64,000 nucleotides of DNA from Aquilaria yunnanensis. Its lineage: Eukaryota; Streptophyta; Magnoliopsida; Malvales; Thymelaeaceae. The number at the start of each line of letters is the position of its first letter. Within the stretch, counting starts at the first letter, position 1. Of this stretch, positions 28,269 through 38,900 are shown piece by piece. The stretch lies in assembly GCA_039654915.1 (NCBI GenBank), contig CM077596.1, positions 558,001 to 622,000 on the forward strand. Reading direction: 5' to 3'. The position numbers were made by a program, and so were the translations under genes. Under the pieces are notes generated by a model, which was not told the origin of the DNA, ran no database searches, and saw nothing but the letters and a program-made list of their open reading frames with translations.

Positions 28269-28277
28269 TAGTTATTT

Positions 28278-29629
28278 TGAACGGCTTGAACACGTTACAA
28301 GCCATATAATTCGTACTTATTTGTCAAATAAACCCCTGTCCCTTTTACACGTCAAAACGAGCCCCTTCGTCTTTCTTTATTTCTTCTTTCTTTTTCGTTT
28401 CTTTTTGTGTGGGCATACGCGTGAGAATAGATCCCGAAACCATGGTTTTAGTTCATTATACACTTGTGTGTTTGTATAAACTTTGAACTAATACGAAGTA
28501 AATAGAATTACACATTTACAATTTTTAGTCACACAGTTAATCAATGAGGAGAATGATTATTTCTCTTTTTTATTTTTCCTTTTTTTTAAGAATTAAAAAT
28601 GAAATATTCGTTAAAATACTATGCCAATTTATATCATGATTTTGCAAAATTTCCTCATTTATATAATTTTTCATTAATTAATTTATATTTTCACCGATTG
28701 GGATTTAACCCAATTAGCACACAAACTATCATATCATATGGCCGGTCAAGGTTCAAATTCAGATTTGTGCAAGAAATTAATTCTCTTTGAAAGCTCTCTT
28801 GAATTCATTCTTTTATAGTATTTTGAGTACAAAAAAATATATATATTCAGTTTCATTTTAACACGTCGATAAATATTTCAACTGCCTCTGATTAATGTTT
28901 ATATTATTAAGCAATCACCTATTTTACTTAGGTAAGAACATCTTTAGATACTTGATTAAGGTGTACAGTTCAATTGGTATACAAGCTAAATGAATAATCA
29001 CTAAAAATTCAAATAATTCATAAAATAATTATAAAACAATACGAATCCATCATTTTCATTTTTATAGTTTTTCCCTAAAATTGATGTGATTTAAAAACCT
29101 AAACTTTATCTAATTAATAATCACTTAAATAAATTTTTTAAAATATAATTAATTCTTATGAATTTTTTCCTCACCTAACGTAACCAAGAAAAAGAAAAAC
29201 TAATTAAAAATACCTTACTTTTCCAAAAAATGGTTAAGAAAATACTTTTGAAAGTTATTTATTTATAAACTTTTAAATGACATATAAGCTAAGTGAATCA
29301 TTACTATATCTCAATATAATCATTAATACTTTTAAATCGTAGCAGTAGTATAAATTATAAAACCTTGTACGAATTGTGTGAAAGATGTTTGGGAACTTGT
29401 CATATACTCTTCTACTCCGCCGAAAGCAACAAAACCTCTCCAGTTAATGTCTAACTCGAATCTGTTAATCCATCAGCTACAGAATAAAGTTGCGAACTAG
29501 CAAGCTGTTGCTACTGAACTGACCATCGATTCTATTCCCTCATTTTCCCCTCTTCCCTTTCTCATCAATCCTTTTCTCTTCAACAACAGCCATATATATC
29601 TAATATCTGAACAAGGAAAAGAGAAAAAG
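28278..29629. other. Intergenic AT-rich DNA upstream of the senescence-domain gene
   Basis: No gene or bounded repeat is supported. The last 250 bases are C/T-rich (around 29520-29590), as plant 5' UTRs often are, so they probably hold the promoter and leader of the gene starting at 29630. Confidence 0.5.
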
Positions 29630-31882
29630 ATGGGTTGTTTTAAGCCCAAGAGCAGGAGCTCTCCCAAAACCTCTCATAATTTCTCAGCAAAGGAATCTGC
29701 TGCTGCGCCGTCGCCTCAGACGAACCTAGAGATGGCCAAAACCCTCCGGCAAGAAACCCTCCTCCGGATTCCAGGATGTACAGTCCATCTGATGGACCAA
29801 GGGGAGGCCGTGGAGATCGCCACAGGCGACTTCACTCTGCTCCTGATGTCCGACCAGAACGTCCCGCTGGCGACCACCGTGAAGGTGGGGGAGGACCTCC
29901 GGTGGCCGCTGACCAAGGACGAGCCAGTGGTGAAGCTGGACCGTCTGCACTATCTGTTCTCGTTGCCGATGAAGGACGGAGAGGATCCGCTGAGCTACGG
30001 GGTGACGTTCGGGGAGAGATCGGAGTTGGGGTTGCTGGACTCGTTCTTGGCGGAGCACTCGTGCTTCTCCGGCGTAGAGGGGGAGCGGAGGCGGGGGAGC
30101 GATTTGGAATGGAAGGAGTTCGCGCCAAAGATAGAGAACTACAATAATGTGCTTGCCAAGGCCATCGCCGGAGGGACTGGTCAGATCGTCAAGGGAATTT
30201 TCAGATGCAGCAACGCTTACACGAGTCAGGCAGGTTACTTTGATTTTTGTTTATATACCTTGTCAGATTTCAGATTCATGTCACTGTTTATTTGACACTT
30301 GTTAAACGTATCAAAATTAAAAACAAAAATGTGTAATTTTTTTTACTAAATTCTCACAATATGGTCAAACCGTGACACTTAATATTTAGTAGCAATTTTA
30401 TAAGAAAATTTTAATACATGTATCACTACTCATTTTAAAACTACTAAATATATGTGCCATTCAAAGAAATTAAACTCCTATGATTAAAAAAGTAAAACAA
30501 TAGTATAACAAGTTTAAACTTTTCAATAAAAAAAGTGTAACGTGGCAGATGATATAACTACATGATATGAACCGTTAAAATCAGTATTGAGTTTTAAACT
30601 TAAATGTCTCATATCATATTATATATCATGTTTGTGATCTGTTATATAATTAGAGTTTTTTTAATAACTATTTTAGATATATTAAATTATGGAGTGGTTA
30701 ATTAATTATGTTTGGAAATTATTAAAGGTTTTAAAGGGTGGAGAAATCATTCAAACGGAAGCTGCAGAGGAGAGAAAGGGGGTGACGCGAAGCTACAGCA
30801 ATGGAGGAAGCGGGGCCAAGGCCACAAAGAAGACAGGACTTAACAAAAGCCTAAAACGGTATCCAAGAACACAATTATTTACTTGTACTACATTTTTAAC
30901 TTTATTATTTCACTTTTTTGACTTCTTTTGCTCGTGAAAAGGTGCAAAAAGTCAAACTTATTTGAAAAATTTGATTTTAACTGAATTTTACTATCAGACT
31001 AAGGAAGTACTATTAGTTAATAGTTTCATCCGGTGCCAAAGCCGATATAATATATACTAAATAATCAGGTATTTTCTTTTTACCACCCCCTTAATGGATC
31101 CATATTCAAACAAATAATCAGACTTTGCTGCCATAGGGTAACTGTTTGTGAAAAAATGTAGGGTGAGAAAGGTGACGAAAATGACAGAAAAGATGAGCAA
31201 ATCAGTGCTGGATATGGTGGGAGTAGCTTCCGGATCGGTAATGGGCCCCGTCGTCAACTCTAAGCCCGGAAAAGCCTTCTTCTCCATGCTTCCCGGCGAA
31301 GTGCTTCTCGCTTCCCTCGATGCTTTTAGTACGTCGACCCTACTGTCTAATAACCATTATTAGTATAAAAAAGGTTTTAGTTAAAATTAATTTCAAAAAT
31401 TAAAAATTAAAAACTACAAACAACGTTTTTGAACCAGGAAAGTATAACTTGTATGCTTATACATATGTTTGTGAACAGATAAAGTTCTAGATGCGGCGGA
31501 AGCTGCTGAGAAACAAGCCTTTGCAGCCACTTCAACTGCAGCAACCAGGATCGTTAGCCAAAGGTATTAATATATAGTAGCAGTAGCAGTATTCTTTTTC
31601 TTTCTTTCTTTCTTTCCTTTTTTTTTCATGAAGTTTAAAGATGTCCTGCCTTGTCAATATCTAGTATAGTAATTGAGATGGGTAAGCCAAGGAAATTAAC
31701 GAACTGTCTTGTATTGGTACAAAAGGTTCGGCGAAAGTGCGGGGGAGGCAACCAGAGATGTGCTGGCGACGGCAGGGAATTGCGCCGGCACGGCTTGGAA
31801 TGTGTTGAAGATCAGGAAGGCCATCACTCCCTCCTCATCTGCCACCTCCGGAATCTTTAAAAATGCTGCCAAGAGGGCTTGA
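29630..31882 (+). CDS. Senescence/dehydration-associated protein, ERD7 family
   Basis: ERD7-family proteins are stress- and senescence-induced lipid-associated proteins. Exons: 29630-30229, 30728-30858, 31162-31328, 31479-31563, 31726-31882; 1140 bases, 379 residues, frame kept throughout. It starts [10 protein letters not shown]: Gly2 fits N-myristoylation and Cys3 palmitoylation, suggesting membrane attachment. The N-terminal domain (about residues 40-170) has [19 protein letters not shown]. The C-terminal senescence domain has [50 protein letters not shown] and, near the end, [19 protein letters not shown]. The first intron begins GC rather than GT (CAG|GCAGGT): the nearby GT sites put the next exon out of frame, whereas the GC donor joins TSQ to VLKGGE. 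Exon 1 is unusually G+C-rich for the window. The family assignment is firm; the paralogue is not. Confidence 0.92.
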
Positions 31883-32237
31883 AGTTGAAGATGACCTTAA
31901 TGGGGGCTACTCTTGGAGTTTTTCGACTTCAAAACCAAATATCATCAAATAGAAGTTCTATTTAACACCTGTACTACAACTCCTTTATAAGTGTAATTGG
32001 TCGTTGTTATGTCATATTAACAATGCTTACTAGTTTATGGTTTGCCACTTTTGAGTGGAGAAACATAATAAAATTGCAGCTACCGATTGGATAATGGGTG
32101 CTGAAATTTAAGAATTAATTTGGTTGGTGTTTTGAAATGTTGTTTATCATTTCCAAGAAAAATGATGGACAATTATATGATATTTTCCCGGTGGAAAATG
32201 GGGATATATAAAAGAGAGTTACAGGAAGATGTGTCTG
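31883..32237. other. 3' flank of the senescence-domain gene
   Basis: Probable 3' UTR followed by unremarkable intergenic sequence. Confidence 0.45.
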
Positions 32238-32800
32238 GCAAGGTGAGCATTATTAGTTGCAGAGAATAATAAGTTTACCCAGCTCAAGAAGGGTTGGTTG
32301 GGTTGAGTTGGATAAAAATTGATTATGATTTATGAGTTAGTTCCATCTGTGAAAAAACTATCGATTCTTGGGTTGATTCCAGTTTTATATGGAACTAACC
32401 CGATATTGAACCAACCCGAGGTATATGTATTAATATATTATAAAATTTATGATTTTACATATATAATTATTTATTGAAAATTATATTATAGAAGTTTTTA
32501 GTCATTTAGTTCTAAACCTAATCCTAAGTCTTAACTATCCTAATCTCATTGCACAAACGTATTCCAAATTTTGTAGACCACTGTTGAGCAAAAAGTTGTG
32601 GGTGCAAATTTATTGGATTTTGGTGATGTTATAAAAAATCCGAGAACCGAAACCAAAAAAAGAAAAACTCAGAACCATGATTTTAGTTCTATTCAATTCT
32701 TGGTTCTCAAGTTAGATAGAAAATTTCAGAACCGAACCTATTTTGGATTGATTTGATTCTACTAGAAACTCGAACAGACCCAAACCATGATCATTTGTCA
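32238..32800. mobile_element. Diverged copy of a hAT-like element, inverse orientation
   Basis: Shares with the element at 34769-35718, on the opposite strand, the words GGGTTGAGTTGGRTAAAAATTG, GATTTATGAGTT-like sequence, and a block around AACCGAAACCAAAAAAAG / GAACCATGATTTTAGTTC / TTAGATAGAAAATTT. The left end reads CAAGGTGAGCATTATT, close to that family's terminal repeat. The other end is lost or too diverged, and no duplication was found. Confidence 0.4.
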
Positions 32801-32897
32801 TGGGACTAGTATACAACAACTAAGCTAATGAGGTTCTCTAGAGCATACAAAGCATTAACAAATGAGCTCCCAGCCAAAAGAGGCATATTGTAGTTAG

Positions 32898-34177
32898 TAG
32901 TGGTGAAAAGGTGCCGGGCTTTGTTCAGGTAGCTCGAGCTCGAGCACAAGTAAAGGTTTTTGGAGTTGAGCTTTTTTGAGCTCGAGCTAAAAATTAAGCT
33001 CGAGTTTATTTCGAGCCGAGCTCGAGCTTGATGCTATTTGACCCTTTAAGCTCACGAGCCTAGTAGGCATTATGTTTTATCCCTTCTCTTGGGCAATTTT
33101 ATGATCAAGCCCGTTACTTATCCTTCAGCCTTAGACTTACCCCCCCCCCCCCCAAGCCACTCCTTTAGTCCCTTCCCTTCGACCAGCTTTCATATCTTTG
33201 GTTCGTTCTACTTCTACTAGATACCACATTGATATACCATACGCTGCCACGCACCACGCTCCTAAGTCCTAATCTATTCAACCCCAGGCATGAAGAAGCA
33301 GTCGGTGGCCGAACTCCACCAGCCGACGAGGATCACATCACACTGACAAGGGACAAACATTAGGTTGATGTCATTGCATCATGGAGCAGTGGGTTAGAAT
33401 CGTCGAACGCCTGAACTTGAAGCCAATGCCACAATCAAGAGATTCGAGACAGTTGAAGTGGACCTGGATGCATGGTATTCAATTGAGACATTGCAATCGA
33501 ACCTGGGAGTGAGGGACTAGCCTTGAGTTGTGATTTGGCAGCTATAATCGAGGCACCTGAAGCCAACACCAACGCCGATGCCAATGCCGATGCCGATGCC
33601 GATGCCGGAGGCCGAGATCATCAGCTCCACCTGGTATCTAAGTTTTTCTTTAGGATTTTCAGATCTAAGTTTTTTTTTTCTTTTTTGTTCAATTTCTATT
33701 TTTCATTTTCCTTGTTTTTTTAATGATTATTGCCCTGGATTTGCAATGTTTGATGTCGATGTTTGTTATTAAGTTTGGGAAATACCATTAGTAGAGTGAT
33801 TTTTGTTAGTTATCAACTGTTGCAACTTGAATTGTGTTTCCTACTTGTTTTGACGAAGAAGATGGCTAATTTGTAAAGTTTATGAAATTATGGTAGAAAG
33901 GCAAAAGAATTAGAAAGTTTGGGATAAGATCTGTAATTTTCCCTTCTCTTATTCTCTGTTAGAATTACAAATATGATCCTCATATTTCATCCAAGTTATA
34001 ATTCTGAGACTAAAGATTTGTATGTGTCATTTCAGCCTGACAAGCCTTCGAGCCGAGCTCGAGCATAAAAATTTGGGCTCGAACAATTCGAGCTCGAGCT
34101 CGAGTAATACCGAACAGTAAAAGGGCCAAGCTCAAGCTTAGTTGACTCGGGCTCAGCTTGACCCTTTTTCACCCTTA
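32898..34177. mobile_element. Non-autonomous hAT element (copy 2), TSD GTAGTTAG
   Basis: The exact 8-bp duplication GTAGTTAG lies at 32890-32897 and 34178-34185. Ends are TAGTGGTGAAAAGGTGC on the left and, reverse complemented, TAAGGGTGAAAAAGGGTC on the right. Inside both ends are arrays of GCTCGAGC/GAGCTCGAGC, matching copy 1 at 16727-17735. Further shared interior words include AGGATTTTCRKATCTAA and CCCTTCCCTTCG. It contains a C-run near 33140-33153 and a GATGCC hexamer array near 33570-33605. No transposase frame. Confidence 0.87.
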
Positions 34178-34768
34178 GTAGTTAGGCCCAGCTAAAGTAG
34201 GTACAATAGAGTCAGTACAAAATGGGAATAGGGTACAATCAACTTGAACAATGCCCTTCAAAAATTTTGGGCAAGCATCAAAATATAAGAGAGTCGGAGC
34301 TAGTATAACCAATTTTCTTTACAAAAACAACAATCACAAGCTACCTCCTGTGATCTCTAGTAAACTTATGAACACCAGCCTTCTTAGTTTTAAGATTTGA
34401 AGTTCCATCAATATTTAAATTAAAAGATCTTTCTGTAGGAGCTTCCTATCCTATAGCTAAAGTAGTTAGTTTTAGATGGAGCTTGATGGAACCCAAACGG
34501 GCAAAAAATTCAAATGTCTATTCCTTGATTTTCCTAACCACATATAAGGGATTGGAGTGCTTACTCTCAAAGATGCACAAATATCTCTATTTTCAATGGT
34601 TCCAAAAAATAGGGGAAATGATTAGCAATAGGGTGGTTTTAGAAGCCTTCTTCTTTATACCTTCATTGCATTGAATTGTTGGGCTTTCCTTAATCTGTAT
34701 TCTCTAATATTGGTTAATTGGGCCCATATTCACAATTTTATTATCAAGAAGAAAACCAATTTGTGGAC

Positions 34769-35718
34769 TAGGGGTGAGCATAGTTTGAGTTGGTTCAGTT
34801 TTATGGTGGAACCGAACCAACTCAAAATGATTTCGGTTACAAAATTTTTCTATCTAACCTAAGAACCAAATAGAACTAGAACCATGGTTTAAAGTTTTTC
34901 AGTTTTGGTTCTTAGGTTTTTTATTTGCACCATATACCTATAATAACACGAAAATTTAATAAAATTGCACTCATAACTAGTTTATGAAATATTCAATATA
35001 CTATACAATTAAATTAGCATTTAAATACATGTACTTAGATAAATTCAAAAGAGTTTAACATGCTGTTACTAAAATTGTTCAAAAGAGTTGCTTGTGGAGT
35101 ATCTTCTATTTCAATCAGTTTACTTTCCTTCAGTAATTCCAACATTAGCACGATATTTAACATGAAAAACTGAGTCTTTAAGACCATCTTCTTCAGTATC
35201 AAAACTTGAAATATGTTAATATCATGAATTTCCAGTTTCATATGACTCATAAATGAAAAAACATGAGGATTGTATTATAGAGAGTAGTCTGAAGTAGATA
35301 GATCAAAAGCAAAATAATCTAGGAGTAATCAGTCTAGGAAGCGAAATAATTCAAGTGAATATGGAAAATCTTCGTGAATGATTCCACAATTTCTATACTG
35401 TTTCAATTTGAGACATCAATTTAAGAATTTAATATAAAAAATATAAGATGACCATCGTAATTTGTCTAAAAAAAACATATATATATAAATATATTAGTAA
35501 TATTATAATTTTTATTATATAATTATATATACACATAGGTTTAGTTCTACCTCGGATTAGTTTTGTACATAACCAAAACCAATCCAAAAATCATCAATTT
35601 TCCTATATATATGACAAACCCGCAAATCACAATTCATTTTTACCCAACTCAACTCAACTCAACCCAATGGAACAGTTCGGGTTAAGTTTCATGTTTAGGC
35701 AAGCCATACTCACCTCTG
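34769..35718. mobile_element. hAT-like element with decayed target duplication
   Basis: Ends are TAGGGGTGAGCATAG on the left and, reverse complemented, CAGAGGTGAGTATGG on the right. The flanking 8-mers TTGTGGAC (34761-34768) and CTGCGGAC (35719-35726) match at six of eight positions, and both differences are C/T. The interior is AT-rich with no transposase. A diverged inverted relative lies at 32238-32800. Confidence 0.6.
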
Positions 35719-35930
35719 CTGCGGACTGCCAGTTAACTAGAAGTAACTTAGCCGCTTAACTCCGTAAAGTTTTTCAATTTTTACCCCAGTTGAAAACTGG
35801 CCATTCTCATTCATGCTGTTGCACGTCAGAAAATGAACCAGCGAAAGAAATCGCCGTTGCTGGCTTGCTTAGTTGCTTGGTGCCCAAACCCTAGGAGACT
35901 ACCGAAACCCTGCGACAGCAGAAGAACACA

Positions 35931-38900
35931 ATGGAAAACGAGGCGAAGCTCAACGTCTACAGAGCTGCGCGGACCATAAAGCGCCGAGAAAATACTCTCT
36001 ACAACGCTCTCAGATCCATCTACGAGGACTCCATCTTCGTCGGCGAGATCGCCCAGCTCTGGCCCGAGCTCCCGTTCGTCGCCAACCTCCGATGTGGCCG
36101 CTGGTACTCTCCCAACTTCCACTCCACCTGCTACTTTAAGTCCACCGACGGCCACACCAACAACTGGTCCTTCAACATCTCTCGTCTGAATTTCCATATT
36201 GCTCTTCTAGCCGGTAACTTTCCTGCTCCTTTTGATGTCTATTTCGTGCCCTAATGATTCCTTTCCCGGGAATTAATTTTCGTGGTTTTTAATTGCTAGG
36301 ACAGAAGGGTGGATGTATTATTGTTGATTCTACTCGGAGAGGGAAGCGGTTTCCGGACAGCATGTCGAAGACTATACCCATTTGGGCTTGTGTCCTGAAC
36401 AGGTCCATTTCGGCTCACCTTGTTGCAAGGCGCAGTTGTAAAGAGCCGGTAATTGCTGTTAACTTCTTTGATGCGTCTAAAAATTTTTTACTTTTGGTCT
36501 GTTCGAGGTTTGTTTATAACGTGTAGAGGTTTCACGGTGACTTGAATGATCCCTGGCCTGGAAAGCTACATTTGCTACTCAAGGGTCAAGACTAGTTTAG
36601 TTGTTCCCATCTCGTGTTCTATGTCTTCTATGATTTGTGTATGTGAAGGTAGAAAACCAATTGTCGATAGCCCTTTTGAGTGCTTTTTGTAATAGTGTAT
36701 GGAGCATTTTTTTTTTCTTCATGCAATTTTGTGAATTTTAATAAAGAAACCATACCCACATGTATTTATGAACATGTTAATAGCATCTTTCTGTCTGACT
36801 GTGGATTTGTTATAATGCAGCAGTTGGAGGCTTCTCATCACCAATTTGAGAACAGAGACGAGAAATCTGTGGAATGGGATTGCTCCTTGCATCTTCCCCT
36901 TTGGATTTCAGAAACAGAGAAGGCGGCTATTGAGGATAGATTAGAAGGATGGACAAAGGAGCTAGATGCCAGTGGAGCAGATATTGTGTCACTTGCATCT
37001 TGCTTAAGAAAGCCTCTTCGCCCACTATGGATATCTCAAAAAACTGTTATATGGTTAAATGAAGTGCCTGATCATGATTCCTGGGACTTCACACCAATAA
37101 TCCTTGTTTCTGCCTCGTCTTCTTATGGCGTCACCCGACAAAGAATTACCTCTGAATTTAGCTGGAATTATATACCAGGGGCTGGAGATGATGAAGAAAG
37201 CTGGGCAAGGGGTTTACATCCCAGTCTTTTCTGGAAGCATGCCTATGATCTTATTAATTCAGTACCTGACTTGTGTAATCAGAAGGTTGCTGATATAGTT
37301 GAGAAGGAGAGAGTGTATCGTAGCCAAAGGGGGCAGAACGCACCTCAGATCACTGCCAAGCCCCAAAAGTCTGGGATTTTAGGTTGTATATCTTATTTAG
37401 AGCAACAATCATCTCTTGATATTTCCAGCCTTACTTTAAACCCTTCTGATGAAGAATGTGCAATATCATGGCTGGCATCAACTAGCATTGCAGTCGGTCC
37501 ATCTCAACTTGGTATGCCATGTAACTATTACTCTTTTTACTCTTCTTGTTTAAGTAGGAGTAGTTATTTACTTACATCTATAATTTCTAGATATTCCTTC
37601 ATTTGTTTATTTACTGGAGACTTTCTCCAATGTGTTCAATGTGGTAACACTTGTAAACTAATAGTTGATCACCCATTCACCGTCCATAAAGGCCTCGGAG
37701 GAGAGGTTGTTCTATTAAACAAGTTTAGGTTCATCATGGTCATTTGTGCTTCATCTCGTTGCTGCTTGCATTCTTTTTTCATATTTGCAGTGTCATTGTC
37801 GTACTTCTTAACCATGTGAGCCCATATAAGTGGCGAAACAATGGAAATCCTTTGATTTCAAGAAAATGCTGATTTCTTTTAACAATCAACAAAAAATATC
37901 TTTAGAAAATGGTCCTTGCCTTGCCCTGTCAATGCACAAAATGTCAATCTATTAAGTGTGCAAAAGCTGAATCACTGCATTTTGAGTGGTTGTTGCAAAA
38001 CAACTCTCATGGGCCTTGCTCTCTGTTTAGCTTTATTCCCCAATTCTTTGAGTTTCTCACTTTAGGTTCCTAACCGTACAGAATAGCATATGTTGCGTTT
38101 GATTATGAATCTTCTAAAATCTGGTTTGCCATATGTACAAGTATAATTGTGTTTGTTTGTTCATGTTTCCTTGCATGGCTGCTCAGCACCCTATACTCAA
38201 ATTTGTATATCTGTTGCGCTAGGTATTACAGGGGCCTTCTATATTTTGTGTGAATTTCTAAGTTGGTCATATATTCACTTCTTATCCTGTGAAACAGCTT
38301 TAGGTGCATCCAATGTTGATTGCATCCTGAATTGTGATCAGAAGTCCATCTCTGTTCACATTCAAGATACAGAAGCATATTTGCATCTTCCAATTCTGGT
38401 ATCTATGAAGCCAAATCAATAGCTTTTTTTGTTATCATTCTGAACTTCCCTTCTAATATTTTGGTTTATTTGCAGAACTCAAAATTGGACCGGTTTTCAT
38501 TATTTAGAAATCTCCCCGCTGCTGTTAGCTTTGCAAAAATTAATCTTTCCAAAGGAAGAAGAGTTCTTGTATGTTGCCAAAATGGTAAGTGTTCTGCTTT
38601 TTCTAGCTGTGTTATAGTCTGACTTTTCCTTCAGGATTTTCTATTTTGCCCTGTTTTCTGTCTTAAAAATAGGTTATTTCTGCAGTAAGTTCTGTTTTGT
38701 CGTGGTAATATTAGATAAGCTTTGTTTTCCGCAGCATGTGCTAGTTTGTGTCTCTGTATATGTGTGTGAAAATTCCTATAACAACTCTTAATTATTTTCC
38801 AACATATGTTATCAGGTGAAGATATTAGTATATGTGTCTCTCTAGCAATCTTGATATCCTTATTTGATGATGGAGGTATGATTCATTTCTCTTGCTTTAA

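Noticed and set aside
28700..28770. tRNA-like segment with GGTCAAGGTTCAAATTC
   Set aside because: Only a B-box-like word is present; no cloverleaf or acceptor stem could be formed.
29716..30147. Four long overlapping frames in other phases of the first ERD7 exon
   Set aside because: They arise from the high G+C of the real exon and have no domain; the plus-strand frame from 29630 continues through splice sites and matches the family.
35826..36197. 123-codon minus-strand frame over RIT1 exon 1
   Set aside because: Antisense shadow; the Gly/Val-rich translation has no domain, and the plus strand encodes conserved RIT1 sequence.
37512..37819. Read-through extension of RIT1 exon 3 to 37819
   Set aside because: A good donor at 37512 joins exon 4 in frame with conserved sequence; the extension is intronic.
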